Counted from the first letter of the stretch, positions 1-11,449 are shown. The stretch: 64,000 bases of DNA from Distichodus sexfasciatus (GCA_032718565.1 JAVGVS010000830.1:19869-83868), one strand, 5' to 3'. A program made the numbers and translations. Notes: generated by a model not told the origin, from the sequence alone.

Positions 1-1317
1 TGCATCAAAGTGACAGTGGTGCGTAAAGTGCAGTGGTGCAACAGAATCAGTTTCTTCACAGTCCAAGTGTGTGTGTGGGGGGAAGTGTGATGGCAGGGAG
101 TGAGTTCAAGAGTCTGATGGCTTGTGGGAAGAAGCTTTCACGCATCCTGGAGAATCGAGACCTGATGCTGCGAAAGCGTCTGCCAGATGGAAGGAGTGTG
201 AACAGTCTGTGTGAAGGGTGTGAGGGGTCGAGCATGATGCAGGAGGCCCTTCTGATGCAGCGCTTGTAGAAGATGTCCTGCACCGTGGAAGAGACGCTCC
301 GATGATGTTGCCAGCTGCTTAGACAACCCTTTGAAGCCGCTTGATATCGGCAACAGCACTGTTACCAAACCAGGCAGAGATGCAGCTGGTCAGGACGCTC
401 TCTATGGTGCCCCTGTAGAATGCAGTGAGGGTGGGAGGGGGCAGGTTGGCTCGCTTCAGCCGTCTCAGGAAGTGGAGACGCTGCTGGGCCTTTTTGGTGA
501 TGGAGGTGGTGTTGGTGGTCCAGGTGAGATCGTCTGAGATGTGAACTCCCAGGAACTTAGTGTTTTTTACAGTCTCAACCGTGGAACCGTGGATGCTGAG
601 TGGTGTGTGGGTGGAGCGAGTTCTCCTGAAGTCGACGATCATTTCCTTTGTTTTGTCCACATTCAGCGACAGGTTGTTCTCACTGCACCAGGCAGCCAGC
701 TGCTGAACCTCATCTCTATACGCCGACTCATCGTTGTTGCTGATGAGCCCCACCACGGTCGTGTCATCTGCGAATTTGATGATGTGGTTTGAGCTGTGCA
801 TGGTGGTGCAGTCGTGAGTCAGGAGTGTGAACAAAATTGGGCTGAGAACGCAGCCCTGAGGAGCTCCGGTACTCAGCCTGATGGAAACGTGCTGGAAACG
901 TTGTCGCCGATTCGGATGGCCTGAGGTCTCTCTGACAGGAAATCCAGGCAGAGAGATGGTCTGGTCGGTGATGGGAGGCGTTGTTTTCGTCGTCTGCATG
1001 TTGTTAAGTGCATCAAACCGTGCGTAGAACTTGTTCAGTGCCTCAGGGAGTGTGGCATCCCCCTCACAGCTGCTTGGTGCTGGCTTGTATTGGGTGACAG
1101 CTTGGATGCCCTGCCATAGACTGCGAGAGTCTTTTGTGTTGTTGAAATGAGAATTCTCTCGGCAGGTAGAACGGGCGGCACTTTATGAAGAGAAACTCTA
1201 TCTGTGGTGAGCAGTGGTGACTTACTTCAGCAGAGTTCGTGCACCAGAGTTGGTTAATGTAGACGCACAAACCGCCTCCGCGGCTCTTACCGGACAAAGA
1301 GGCTTCTCTGTCGGCCC
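1..1317 (-). mobile_element. Rex1-like LINE, internally deleted copy A
   Basis: This is a degenerate non-LTR retrotransposon of the CR1/L2/Rex1 group. Bases 1-370 match the C-terminal coding end and start of the 3' UTR of the longer copy at 20358-23541. Bases 371-950 encode the palm and thumb of the reverse transcriptase. Near 951 the reading jumps from the RT palm (DFLSE-like codons) into linker sequence, skipping roughly 0.5 kb present in the longer copy. Near 1150 it jumps again from linker into endonuclease sequence like that near 42840. The copy therefore carries two internal deletions as well as truncation by the window edge. The clade is assigned from motifs only. Confidence 0.85.
319..999 (-). 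pseudogene. Reverse transcriptase fragment of Rex1-like copy A
   Basis: An open stretch of 226 codons carries the RT core. The STGAPQGCVLSP motif (RT block 4) is followed by the catalytic FADDT box and then a conserved thumb region containing KFLGVHISDDLTW. In the parent element this enzyme copies its own RNA at a nicked target site. The first approximately 25 residues come from a different part of the element, joined by an internal deletion. The endonuclease and N-terminal RT are missing, so this is a relic with an intact-looking active-site box. Confidence 0.8.
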
Positions 1318-1772
1318 GATAGCATGCTAGTCGCTAGCGTTATGCTAATTATATTAGCACGTGGCTAGCATGATGCTAACAATACTAGCATTTTGCTAGT
1401 ATTATGACGTTTAGCTGATTAGCATGTTGCAGCATTATGCTAACTATATTAGCATGTTGCTAGCAACATTATTAGAACGTCGCATGACGTTTAGCTGATT
1501 AGCATGTTTGCTAGCATTATGCTAACTATATTAGCATGTTGCTAGCAATATCATTAGAATGTTGCTATCATGATTCTAGCGTGCTTAGCATGTCGCTAGC
1601 ATTATGCTAACAATATTGGCATGTTGCTAGCTTTATGCTAACATTATGCAATATTGCTAGCAACATCATTAGAATGTCGCTATCATGATTCTAGAGTGCT
1701 TAGCATGTCGCTAGCATTATGCTAACAATATTAGCATGTTGCTAGCATTATGCTAACTATAGTAGCATTTTG
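1318..1772. repeat. GCTAGCAT-type minisatellite
   Basis: About 450 bp consist of irregular tandem copies of a roughly 30-bp AT-rich unit built around GCTAGCAT, TATGCTAAC and TTAGCATGTTG. Some blocks also contain CATTAGAATGTCGCTATCATG. Units are imperfect and of two or three sub-types. A related minisatellite lies at 48402-48915. No coding potential is seen. Confidence 0.9.
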
Positions 1773-1860
1773 CTCTTAACATGATTACCAATATGAATAG
1801 AAGCAATATTGTCTTATTGTCATATCACTGCTATACCAGCACTTTAAATGTTGTTTTTCA

Positions 1861-2004
1861 CAGAGAACTGAAGGAAACATTGTAATATTGAGGCCCAAGT
1901 TTTGCCACGGCAAGCACCCTCCACATTTTCTTAGAGAACTGAAGGAAACATTGTAATATTGAGGCCCAAGTTTTGCCACGGCAAGCACCACTCACATTTT
2001 CTTC
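1861..2004. repeat. Tandem duplication of an approximately 71-bp unit
   Basis: The segment beginning AGAGAACTGAAGGAAACATT occurs twice in direct succession, near 1863 and 1934. The two copies are nearly identical and share the block ending GCCACGGCAAGCACC. The high identity implies a recent duplication. The unit resembles a dispersed fish repeat, but I cannot name it. Confidence 0.85.
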
Positions 2005-3767
2005 AGAAAATGTACCTCTCTAGTTTATATAGCACTCTTAACAACAGTTATTGTCACAAAGCACTTTACATACAGTATATTACAGTACAACAATTTATCT
2101 CTCTCTCTCAGCCTTAAATTAGATTATTCCTAAAATCCTACCATTCTGGTTGCTCCTTGTCTTGCATTATCGATGTCTCACACTTGCAGTATTTATTTTT
2201 TAACCGTCTGTAATAGGGATAAAACTGTTCATGAAAAAAAATCTGTCTCGTTCGGGACGCGTGTGTAGCGTTTGGTTCAGCGCGTACGTGTAGTTTTGTT
2301 CAATAAAGAAATTGTTTATATCTTTTATTATCAACAGTGTCATCTCACATGGTGCGTCCTATTCCTGCTCTACCCTGTCCGTGCCTCCTTCGGCTCCCTT
2401 AGTTTGCGTGTCTTAACTACACTACTATGCGCAAAAAGACTTTTCGCCAGTAACCTAAAGAAGGGACAGAGTGCAGCAGTAAGATCAGTCACAACAGCGG
2501 AGGTTTAGGGTTAAACGCAATAAAAACAAGTAAGCTCCGCATTTGGTCACGATTTAAAGTTCGAGAATCAACTGTATACAAAACGCGGTATCTGTTTCTC
2601 TGCAGTTTTTTACCCATCTCAATTTGACAAAAAAACAAACAAAAAAATTTAATCTCTGATTGCATGTATAATATTTATGAACGTATAAACTATTTACAGT
2701 GAAACGTGGAAACATGTAACTCTCCCTCCCTCTTGTGACCGGCGTCTCTTATAAGAGCCGTTTCGTTCGCGACCAAAAGATCACTAGTAAGAACACTGTC
2801 GTCTAATGAATGAATGAAATGAAAAGTAAATAACTTTGATCCAGTGCTCGTTTCGTTCGTTGGAATGAGCTGAACGCAATTTGGGAAACACGGCAAAATG
2901 ATTTTTTTGTGTGGTTTTTTCTGTAGTCAAATATAAATGATGTCCAAGTTTGAGGCTTGTCATATGTATAGTCATATGAATGTATGCTTTTCCTTGTTAT
3001 GGTTATATATTTGCTCATTTTCATTCAGTAAATTAGCATTTATTGCTGATGGTTTTTTGGGGAAAAAAGTGTCGGATATATAGCAAAAATAATATCTGTT
3101 TGCTTGATAAATGTTTGTTTAATAAATGTTTATAAATCATATGGATTTGATTTTTTTAATGTTATTACAAACTCATAATGAAATATTGGAATTTGAAACA
3201 GAAAATTGTGGTTTTCATGCAACCAGTTTTTGGGAAAGAAAACACCTTTTTTTCTCAATTTAACAATTGTGGATTTATAGCATTTTGGAACCAAACTCTT
3301 CATTTGTTCTAAAGCAAGAATTTAAGGCAAACAGGTTTTTTTAATTGCCAAAATGAATGAAAAGCATTTTGAAATCAGCAATGTCTCCCCATTTACTGTA
3401 TTAAAAAATTGCTCCCAGCATTAATCTAAGTCACAATGACGTGCCTAATGCCAAATGGCCTCATTCTTTCAGTTTTTACATGACTACATGACATGTCCTT
3501 GAGAATAACTCATAGTTTAAAAACCATAAATGGTGGATTATCTACTGATGTTGTATGGTATTTCTGAAGCGTAGACAAAAAAGAAAAATAGTGAACTGAA
3601 CCGAACCGAAAACTGTGACCCGAAACCATGATACGAACCGAACCTTGGATTTTGTGAACTGTTCCAACCCTAGTCTATGCCCACTGTTTGTGAAGATTAA
3701 AGAAAACTTTTTTCATACAATTCTAAAAGATACAAAAAATAAGTCATGTCTGTGTGTGTACCTGCAC
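2005..3767. other. AT-rich non-coding stretch with repeat ends
   Basis: No convincing gene is seen. Bases about 2020-2095 resemble the 3' end of a fish LINE or SINE on the minus strand (TTATATAGCAC followed by CAAAGCACTTTACAT). Bases about 3590-3675 contain the GAACCGAACCG-rich block seen at the ends of some fish DNA transposons. The rest is AT-rich with short homopolymers. Short open frames here lack family motifs. Confidence 0.6.
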
Positions 3768-3899
3768 CTCTGTGTGTCTGTGTTCAATATCAAGTGTCAG
3801 GCTATCCAAAATGTGTTTGCTTTCACTGTACTTCTCCTCAAGATCAGCGTTGAGCAATTTTTGCTGGATCATATTTTTAAAGACACTCTCATTCACAAT
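3768..3899 (-). CDS. Coiled-coil protein, exon 4 of the visible chain
   Basis: This candidate exon of 132 nt (44 codons) begins in phase 0 after a TGTGCCATCAG acceptor and ends in phase 0 before a GTGCAG donor. It encodes an acidic, leucine-spaced coiled-coil segment containing QQKLLNADLEEKYSESKH. It continues the frame of the exon at 4361-4534 across an intron of about 460 bp. I cannot name the protein. The tails of mitotic kinesins or centrosomal coiled-coil proteins are possible sources, but no diagnostic domain is present. No further downstream exon is visible in 1-3700. Confidence 0.6.
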
Positions 3900-4360
3900 C
3901 TGATGGCACACCATGAAAGCAAATGAGACTCTTCAAGACAGTTTGAGATATTCAGTAATATATTCACTGATCAGAAATAACTGATGAATTAAGCAACAAT
4001 CTGCAATGCACTGTGTTCTGACACCCTCATTATTAAATTCAGCAAAAGCACCTCTTGAAAATTAGCTCGGGTTATGTATCTAGGCAGCAGTTAATGTAAC
4101 CTGGAAATGTTTACTTTTTGCATCTGTGGTAGTTAAAGGTGCTGCGTTGTGAAATTAATGTTTATAGAAGACAATTATTTATTATGAAAATTTATACAAC
4201 ACCATTACACATATGATCCCAGGCCTCCCTCTGACTTTCATTCAGATATTACAGATATATCAGACTCAAACTGCAGACCTTAAATCAGTTCAATTGGCCC
4301 CAATATCACTTTAGCAGGGCCTAAGGAACCATTAGATCAACTGCACCCATCATTGTTCAC

Positions 4361-4534
4361 CTTCTGTTCTTGGAGCCGGTGATTCATCTTCTGCTGATCT
4401 GCTTCATTTTGTTGGACCTGTGAAATTAGCTTTTTTATTTCTGTCTGCTGCATTGTTAACTTATCTTGCAGTTCATCCATCACTTTCTGCTGGGTAGAGC
4501 ATAGATTTGAAATATTATCCTCCGCTAGTTGACC
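4361..4534 (-). CDS. Coiled-coil protein, exon 3 of the visible chain
   Basis: This exon of 174 nt (58 codons, phase 0 to 0) follows a TTTCACCTCAGAG acceptor region and precedes a GTGAAC donor. The peptide is a continuous amphipathic coiled coil rich in Q, E and K, for example KVMDELQDKLTMQQTEIKKL. The acceptor is placed at the second AG, because the first AG would put an in-frame stop after the junction. The intact frame, compatible phases and lack of transposon motifs suggest a host gene rather than a mobile element. The function is unknown. Confidence 0.65.
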
Positions 4535-4591
4535 CTCTGAGGTGAAATAGCATATTATTGTATAGGGTGCGTCCATTGTTCTTTATATTAC

Positions 4592-4748
4592 TTGCAAGAT
4601 GACTCTTCTGATTGTCTCATTGTCCTCCTTACACTTCTGTAAGCAGGCTCTGGTCTTGCTGAGTTCCTCGTGAAGAGTGGCTAATTCAGAGAGCAGCTTT
4701 TCTTTATCTTTAGTCAATTCCTTACAGGACTGTGTTAAAGCACTACCG
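4592..4748 (-). CDS. Coiled-coil protein, exon 2 of the visible chain
   Basis: This exon of 157 nt has the best splice signals of the four: a pyrimidine-rich acceptor TTATTGTTTTTACAG and a GTAATA donor. It starts with the third base of a codon split with exon 1 and ends in phase 0. It encodes a coiled coil containing CKELTKDKEKLLSELATLH and CLQKCKEDNETIRR. The intron to exon 3 is only 57 bp, which is short but workable for a fish. An alternative donor at a GTAAGG inside the exon would create a stop on joining. Confidence 0.65.
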
Positions 4749-4937
4749 CTGTAAAAACAATAAGGTCTGTCCAGAAAACTGATCACTAGAAATAACAAAT
4801 CACTACATAAGTAGGATTTGTTGTACTATATTATAATGATCAACTGTGCTATTGAAAGTCAAGATTTAATTATCACTATTTTAAAAATACGCAAGCATTT
4901 TTAGGAACTTAAGAAAAATTTAAAAACAACTACTCAC

Positions 4938-5026
4938 CACTGCTGTGATAACCCAGCTCCTTGATGTCCACTCTCTGCATACAGGGTACTCTGCTCCTCA
5001 TCACTGACATCTATACCTTCAAAGTC
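4938..5026 (-). CDS. Coiled-coil protein, exon 1 of the visible chain (acidic linker)
   Basis: This exon of 89 nt (29 codons plus two bases) has a strong GTGAGT donor. Its acceptor, TTCCTGTGAAG, lies just after an in-frame TGA and so fixes the exon start. The peptide is acidic and probably disordered (DFEGIDVSDEEQSTLYAES). Together the four exons give about 184 uninterrupted codons with consistent phases. No upstream exon is visible before the repeat at 5086, so this is a fragment of a longer gene or of a diverged duplicate. Confidence 0.6.
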
Positions 5027-5085
5027 CTTCACAGGAAGATTAAGTGTTAAATAATACATTATATTTAATTAGGAAAGTTGTACAT

Positions 5086-5160
5086 TTTGCATTTACATTT
5101 ACAACATTTAACAGACACTGTTATCCAGAGCAACATACAGAGCTTTGTAGTCCACGTCTG
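5086..5160. repeat. Fish SINE/MITE-like remnant
   Basis: The string TTTGCATTTACATTTACAAC followed by TTTAACAGACACTGTTATCC and AGAGCAACATACA matches a dispersed motif common in fish genomes (an ACATTTA stretch followed by a box like CAGACGCTTTTATCCAGAGC). This is only a short end piece. The family is recalled, not searched. Confidence 0.5.
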
Positions 5161-5234
5161 TTCTTCAGTCAGTGAAACTAGACTTAAATCAACAACTATT
5201 ATTGAACAGGTAGCAAAAGTATGTTAGTGGGTTA

Positions 5235-5860
5235 GTGTTTTTTTTAGAACTGCAAGCAATTATCAACAGGGTAAAGGACGTGCACGGCCGCCCCCTCTTG
5301 GTGGACATGTCATTTTTGATCGATAACTCCATAACAAGACAATTTGGCAGGCTGAAATGGGCGGGGCTGTATCCATTTGATCATACTTCACCTAGGCTCT
5401 GTCTATACAAAAAGTTGTGTACAGAATCTTGATAAAACAAAAGGTTACAAAGTTATGTAACAATTCATATTCTAGGCATTCTCAAGGTACTAAACTGTAT
5501 CAGTTAGAGTGTCCCCTATTGATCAAATTGTACCATCATTGGTAGGTCTCCAAAGCTCCTAGTGTACATGAATTCTACCGAGTTTAGTTTTGTTTGGATA
5601 TTTTTCTGAGAAGATATAGATATAGCCATGCCTAGAATATGAATTGATGCAAGTGGGTGTGAACTATTGTGCTTATGGGAGAGAGTCACAAAAGCAGTGC
5701 TTATTTTGTTTATATTCTTTCCATGTTAATGAAGTATTTAATGTCATAGTGTACTGATTAGAAGGGTAGAGAAGTTATTGTAATAGGCTACAATTAAGCA
5801 ATCATAGCCATATTTTAGTACTTGACTCAGTAGTGCAGATAGATGAAATGTACAAAATTT
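5235..5860. other. Non-coding stretch with a dispersed repeat
   Basis: Bases about 5510-5620 are similar to about 17830-17940: a TGATCA(A/G)ATTGTACCA-like start, then GTTTGGATATTTTTCTGAGA and AGATAT. Bases 5318-5360 also resemble about 18030-18060 (AATTTTGGCAGG-like). The order of the two blocks differs between the loci. No gene is supported. The 65-codon open frame at the start has no recognisable domain. Confidence 0.5.
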
Positions 5861-5896
5861 CAGATATTTATGTTGAGCAATTCATGAGATACTAAC

Positions 5897-6742
5897 GTGG
5901 AAGTGTCTAAGGCCCTCAGAGCTGCCATGCCTGTTCCAGGGGCGCTAGAGCCTGTCAAGTCTGTTCCAGGGGCCCGCGAGCCCATCAAGCCTGTTCCAGG
6001 GGTGCTAGAGCCTGTCAAGTCTGTTTCAGGGGCCCACGAGCCTGTCAAGCCTGTTCCAGGGGCCCGTGAACCCGTCAAGCCTGTGCCAGTGGCCCGTGAG
6101 CCCGTCAAGTCTGTTCCAGGGCCACTCAAGCTTGCCAAGTCTGTTCCAGGGGCGCTCAAGCCTGCCAAGTCGGTTCCAGGGGCGACTGTGCCCACCCCGT
6201 CTGCACAGGAATTGCCCAAGCTGCCCACGTCTGCACAGGACACGCCCAAGCAGCCCATGTCTGCACAGGAAATGCCCAAGGAGCCCACGTCTGCACAGGA
6301 AGTGCCCAAGCAGCCCATGTCTGCACAGGAGGTGCTCACGCAGAGCAAGTTGACCCAGAAGGTGCTCACGCAGAGCAAGTTGGCCCAGGAGGCACTCACG
6401 CAGAGCAAGTCTGCCCAGGAGGTGCTTACGCAGAGCAAGTCTGCCCAGGAGGCACTCCCGCAGCCCACGCCCATGGAAGTTTCACAGCCCATGCCCATGA
6501 AAGTTTCGCAGCGCACGCCCGTGGAAGTTTCGCAGTCCATGCCTGTTCCCCGAGGGGCCACACGACCTGTGCCTGCTCCCAGAAAAGCCACACAGCCTGA
6601 GTCGGCCACCGGAGAGGCCCAGCAGCCTGAATTGGCCACCGGAGAGGCCCAGCAGCCTGAGTTGGCCACCGGAGAAGCCCAGCAGCCCGAGTTGGCCACT
6701 GGAGAGGCCCAGCGGCCCGAATCGGCCACCGGAGAGGCTTAG
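5897..6742 (+). CDS. Proline-rich tandem-repeat ORF next to an LTR
   Basis: An open frame of 281 codons is made almost wholly of tandem decapeptides. Residues about 12-95 repeat VPGAREPVKP. Residues about 96-190 repeat AQEVPKQPMS, grading into AQEALTQSKS. A short octapeptide block based on EVSQPMP follows, and the end repeats AQQPELATGE four times. Every block except the octapeptides keeps a 30-bp period. After the stop at 6740-6742 the array continues to about 6970 with (S/A)ALRRPPAPK-type decapeptides in another frame. It lies directly upstream of the LTR starting at 7131, in the position of an env-like or accessory reading frame of an LTR element. The function is unknown and the chosen start is arbitrary. 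Confidence 0.45.
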   Translation: MEVSKALRAAMPVPGALEPVKSVPGAREPIKPVPGVLEPVKSVSGAHEPVKPVPGAREPVKPVPVAREPVKSVPGPLKLAKSVPGALKPAKSVPGATVPTPSAQELPKLPTSAQDTPKQPMSAQEMPKEPTSAQEVPKQPMSAQEVLTQSKLTQKVLTQSKLAQEALTQSKSAQEVLTQSKSAQEALPQPTPMEVSQPMPMKVSQRTPVEVSQSMPVPRGATRPVPAPRKATQPESATGEAQQPELATGEAQQPELATGEAQQPELATGEAQRPESATGEA

Positions 6743-7130
6743 CAGCCCAATTCAGCCATTGGGCTCCCGCCTGCACCCATGTCGGCCGTCTGGCGCCCTC
6801 CTGCACCCAAGTCAGCCCTCCGGCGCCCTCCTGCACCCAAGTCAGCCCTCCGGCACCCTCCTGCACCCAAGTCGGCCGTCCGGCGCCCTCCTGCACCCAA
6901 GTCAGCCAGCTGGCACCCTCCTGCACCCAAGTCAGCCAGCCAGTGCCCTCCTGCACCCAAGGCAGTCACAGCCTCCCAGTTTGCCCCGGGCTGGGACAGT
7001 TCAAAACTGCCAGCCCAGATCAAATTATGGAGATTATTGGTCTCTGGATGCCCTGGACCCCCTGCCACTTTTGGGACTCAAAGAATGCGGGGTTTGAGCA
7101 TGCCAGGAGTTGCGCCTAGAGGGGGGGTTC
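6743..7130 (+). pseudogene. Continuation of the repeat ORF up to the polypurine tract
   Basis: Six or so further 30-bp units encode PPAPKSALRR-like decapeptides in a frame open from about 6779. A unique C-terminal stretch containing FAPGWDSSKLPAQIKLW follows and reads through to the LTR. The segment ends in a polypurine tract (AGAGGGGGGG at 7119-7128) immediately before the LTR start TGTCATGTCT. This is the usual arrangement at the 3' end of Gypsy-type internal regions. Confidence 0.5.
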
Positions 7131-7287
7131 TGTCATGTCTCCCCCTGGACAGTTTGCCCTGATGGCCACCAGAGGCCACCAGAGGGACTAAAATGACTGC
7201 TTTTCCCTGGGATCCTGGTTCACATATGTACTGTGTTTGTGTCTCATTAGTGTCCTTAAGTTAGCCCTGTCATGAAGAAGAACCAAA

Positions 7288-7998
7288 ATGCATGTTCCCC
7301 AGCCAAAAAGCGAGATGCCGTCTTTCAAAAGAAGTCGCCCGGCAGATTCCCCTGAAACAATGTCGTTGGCGGGTAAAAGCTTTACTGACGTCTTGGATTC
7401 AATCGACAAATGGTTGTCCAGCTTCGACGCGAGGTTGTCCCTGGTCGAGATCCTGCACCGTGAATTCAAATCCTTGAGGGACTACGGGACTCGGTCAAGT
7501 CTCTAACTGAGAATGTGATCCAGCTATGTAAAGAAAATTAAAGAGACTGTCATCGATCTCTAGGCCCATAGTATGAGAGATAACCTGGTGTTTTCAGGCA
7601 TCTCCGAATCTGCCGAAGAGGACGCAGAAGCTACGGTCAAAAACTTAATCAAGACATACCTGAAGCTTCCGGAGGACACTGTGGAAAACATCTGCTTCGA
7701 AAGAGTCCATCGGCTGGGAACAAAGAGGCCTGGAGCCCTGAGGCCGCATCCTATTGTGGCCAAATTCGGATACTTCAAGCAGAAGGAGCAGGTGAAGAGT
7801 CGTGGCAGGGAGCTGAAAGGAACAGACTTTAGCGTGAACGACCAGTTCTCCAAAGAGATCCTGGAGCGACACAAAGTTCTGTTCCCAATCCAACGCAGTC
7901 TCATCCAGAAGGGCTCCCGAGCTGTCATCGCCGTGGACCGGCTCTACGTGGACGGGCAGCTCTACCGCGACCCCAGTACCACTCCCTGGTTATATTAA
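7288..7998 (+). pseudogene. L1-type ORF1 (chaperone-like) pseudogene
   Basis: The first part, to about 7500, encodes a basic N-terminus and a truncated coiled coil (DSIDKWLSSFDARLSLVE). A stop-containing gap at about 7500-7572 separates it from an open 141-codon stretch at 7573-7998. That stretch matches the RRM/C-terminal region of the L1 ORF1 protein, with NLVFSGISESAEEDAE, CFERVHRLG and a final DRLYVDGQLYRDP. ORF1p binds element RNA and assists target-primed reverse transcription. The break lies where the coiled coil joins the RRM. Confidence 0.8.
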
Positions 7999-8460
7999 CA
8001 CCACTCCAGATAAGAATCCGTTATTTTATTTTTCTTCTTTCCTCTCTCGCTCTTCCATTAACCTCTATCTAACTATTTACGTTAATTCGACAATTTAACA
8101 CATCATAATAAACACGATACCGTCAGTCTCAGCAGCGTTAAATGTTGTTACAATGTTTTTGTTTCTGTCACGTTTCTACTTGCATCCCTCCCTGCTTGCT
8201 CCTTTGTATGTTATTCTCACATCTAACTCCTCTCACTGCACCAATTACCTGCTTTCCTACTCACACACACACACACAACACCCTATTTCTTTACATATCT
8301 GCACAGAAACGACCATATATATATGCACTCAGCGTCAACGCAACCACTCCAACCTCATAGCGCACACAGACATATAGGCAGACAAGCGCATACTCGCTCG
8401 CTCATATCTCATTCATTTGAGCATCACGCAGCATGCAACGCTAGCTACACACACGCATCT

Positions 8461-11449
8461 ATGGGCACACTAAGGTTTCTCACATGGAATGTGAATGGAG
8501 CTGGCTCCAGAGAGAAGAGGTTAAAAATATTTAGCCAGCTTAAAAAACTACAGGCAGATGTTGTTTTATTACAAGAGCCTCATAGACCTGCCGCAGCTAC
8601 AGATGATCTTAAAACAACTGAGTTTCCTAATGTGTTCTCAGCCTGCTATAACTCTAGGCAAAGGGGGGTAGCAATTTTAATACATAAAAATGTTAATTTC
8701 ACAGTACTCAACACAGTTATAGATCCAGAGGGTAGATTTCTAATCATTAAATTATCTATATTTAACAAAAAGTTATGTATTGTCAGTATATATGGTCCAA
8801 ATGTTGATGACCCCTCTTTTTTCCACGTCTTTTTACTGCACTCTCTGAACACTTAGATTGTGCACTTGTTCTTGGGGGAGACCTCAGCTTTGGACTATAT
8901 AATGAAATGGACAGGCTCAGTACAACTGGAACTCAGCGCAATTGGGAATCCACAAATATAGTTAAACAGTACATGAGCGACTACGGACTTTGCGATGCAT
9001 GGCATTCTCTTCACCCCAACCATAGGGAATACACTTTCTTTTCACATGTCCATCACTCTTACTCTCGTCTGGACTATTTCCTAGTCAGCAGCTCACTGCT
9101 GAGTGACATTTCAGACACAGAGATACAACCTATAGCTGTCAGCGATCATGCTCCTGTATCTTTAACTCTAATAAATAAGAAGGACACTCCACCAAGTAAA
9201 AACTGGAGATTCAATACATCATTGCTTAAAGATGAAGATTTTATTAAATATTTCGAGAAAGAGTGGGCTTTATATTTAGAATATAATGACCTGCCTGGAA
9301 CATCAGCATCTGTTCTCTGGGAAGCAGGCAAAGCTGTGATGAGAGGTAGAATAATCTCAGTCTCATCACATAAAAAGAAAAGAGAAAATAAATGTATTCA
9401 GGAATTAGAAGAAACCATCAAATCCTTAGAAGAAGCCTACGTATCCTCCCAGGAACAGGAAATGCTGAACAAAATACGTAAAGCAGAATTAAATGAAATT
9501 ATTAATTAAAAAAACTCAATTCTTAGCACAAAGTCTTCGCTGGCAAAAGTTTGAATATGGTAACAAATCAGGTCAATTCCTAGCTAACCAGTTAAAAATA
9601 AATAAAGAAAAAACAACTATATGTGCTGTAAAGACTTAACTGGGGATACGGTATATGACCCTGAAGGAATAAACAACACTTTCAGGGACTTTTACAAATC
9701 TTTATATTCACCACAGATAAACCCATCTAAAGATGAAATTGACCAGTTTCTTGATAATATAACTCTTCCAAAATTATCAGACAATCAAGCGATGGCACTG
9801 GATTCTCCATTGACATCAGATGAACTTCAGGAAGCCCTGAACAGTATGCCCAATAAAAAGGCTCCAGGTCCAGATGGCTTTCCAGCAGAATTCTGTAAAG
9901 AATTCTGGGCAATTCTGGCACCAACATTCTACAGAATGTTACAGGAAACCAAGGAAAATGGTAGACTTCCACCAAATATGAATTCTGCCAACATTAGTCT
10001 CTTGCTAAAACCAGGCAAAGACCCTGTATTGCCTACCAGCTATCGCCCAATATCCCTTATTAATGTGGACATTAAAATAATCTGTAAAGCTCTTTCAAAA
10101 AGAATAGAGAAGATAACCCCTCTCATAATTCATCCCGACCAAACTGGTTTCATAAAGGGGAGGTACTCCTCAACAAATACTTAACTTGATAGACTATTCA
10201 TGCGATAAAAACTCTCAAATTACAATATTGTCTCTAGATGCAGAAAAAGCTTTTGATAGGGTTAACTGGAATTTTTTATTTGCAGCTTTACACAGATTTG
10301 GTTTCGGAAACTCTTTTATAAACTGGTTAAAAATATTATATAATTCTCCAACAGCATGTGTCACGACAAATGACCAAACATCCTCCAGCTTCTGTCTTAA
10401 GAACGGCACCAGGCAGGGATGCCGCAATTTTTATTGAACCACTAGCAGCAGCAATTAGACAGGCTACAGTGATTAAAGGCATTAAATGCAAGAATGTAGA
10501 ACATAAAGTCAGTCTTTACGCAGATGATGTGTTACTTTTTCTCAAGCATTCACAAACCACTCTCTCTGAGGTAATTACATTAATAAACTCTTTCTCAAGA
10601 GTCTCAGATTATTCGATAAACTGCCTAAAATCTACAGTTCTACAGTATTAATTGCTCCTTCCAGAACTTTGATTCCACTCCACTGCAATTTGGGAATATT
10701 AAATATTTAGGTATTAATGTTTCACCTAGGCTGGCAGATTCAACTAAATTAAACTACATCCCACTTTTAAAGACGGTAGAAGATGATCTAGCCAGATGGA
10801 AGTCCCTACCCATATCACTCATGGGAAGAGTTGCCACAATAAAAATGATGGTTTTGCCAAGAATTAATTATTTATTTGCAATGATCCCGAGCAAACCATC
10901 ACCTGACTGGTTTAGATCTCTTGCCGCCTTCATGTCTAAATTCCTTTGGAAAGGTAAACCCCCGCGTATTAGCCTAAAAACGCTGCAAAAGACCAAGGAC
11001 AAAGGAGGACTAGATCTGCCTAACTTTCATCACTATTTCTTAGCCAACAGGCTTCAACCCATTTCAGGGTGGTTAAAACACACCCTCTTAGATGAGCCTT
11101 GGCTAGATGTAGAACAGGCACAATGCAACAATATAGAGATTTCGGATCTGCCATTCATTAGCTCAATCATCAAACGACACGTATGCTTCAAAAGCATCAG
11201 TATCAGCTCTTCCCTGACAGCATGGTGGGAGTTCCTAAAAATGACTGTCTGACTGATGAGTCTTCACTAATCCCGTGCAAACGTATTCATATCTGGAACA
11301 ACCCTGACATATTACTAAACAACAATATGATAAACTTCACAGACTGGAGTTGTAAAGGTATTAAATACCTGGAACATATATTCGAAGGGACAGACTTTAT
11401 TCCGTTTGACATATTAGTTAATATGGGATTAACAAGAACAGATTTTTAG
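8461..11449 (+). pseudogene. L1-type ORF2 (endonuclease/reverse transcriptase) pseudogene
   Basis: The frame starts at ATG 8461. The endonuclease shows FLTWNVNGAG, LLQEPH and SDHAPVSL, with a frameshift or stop near 8854 and a GGDLS box just after. A stop near 9507 separates a coiled linker. RT begins near 9621 with KKAPGPDGFPAEF, then SYRPISLINVD and DAEKAFDRVNW. A stop lies near 10184 and a frameshift near 10400. The catalytic LYADDVLLF box (near 10514) is intact. C-terminal fragments, including KFLWKGKPPRISLKTLQ, run to about 11449. At least five disabling changes rule out activity. Confidence 0.85.

Noticed and set aside
5860..6956. Long minus-strand open frames opposite the proline-rich ORF
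   Set aside because: A 30-bp period without stops is open on both strands by construction. The plus strand fits the LTR and polypurine orientation.
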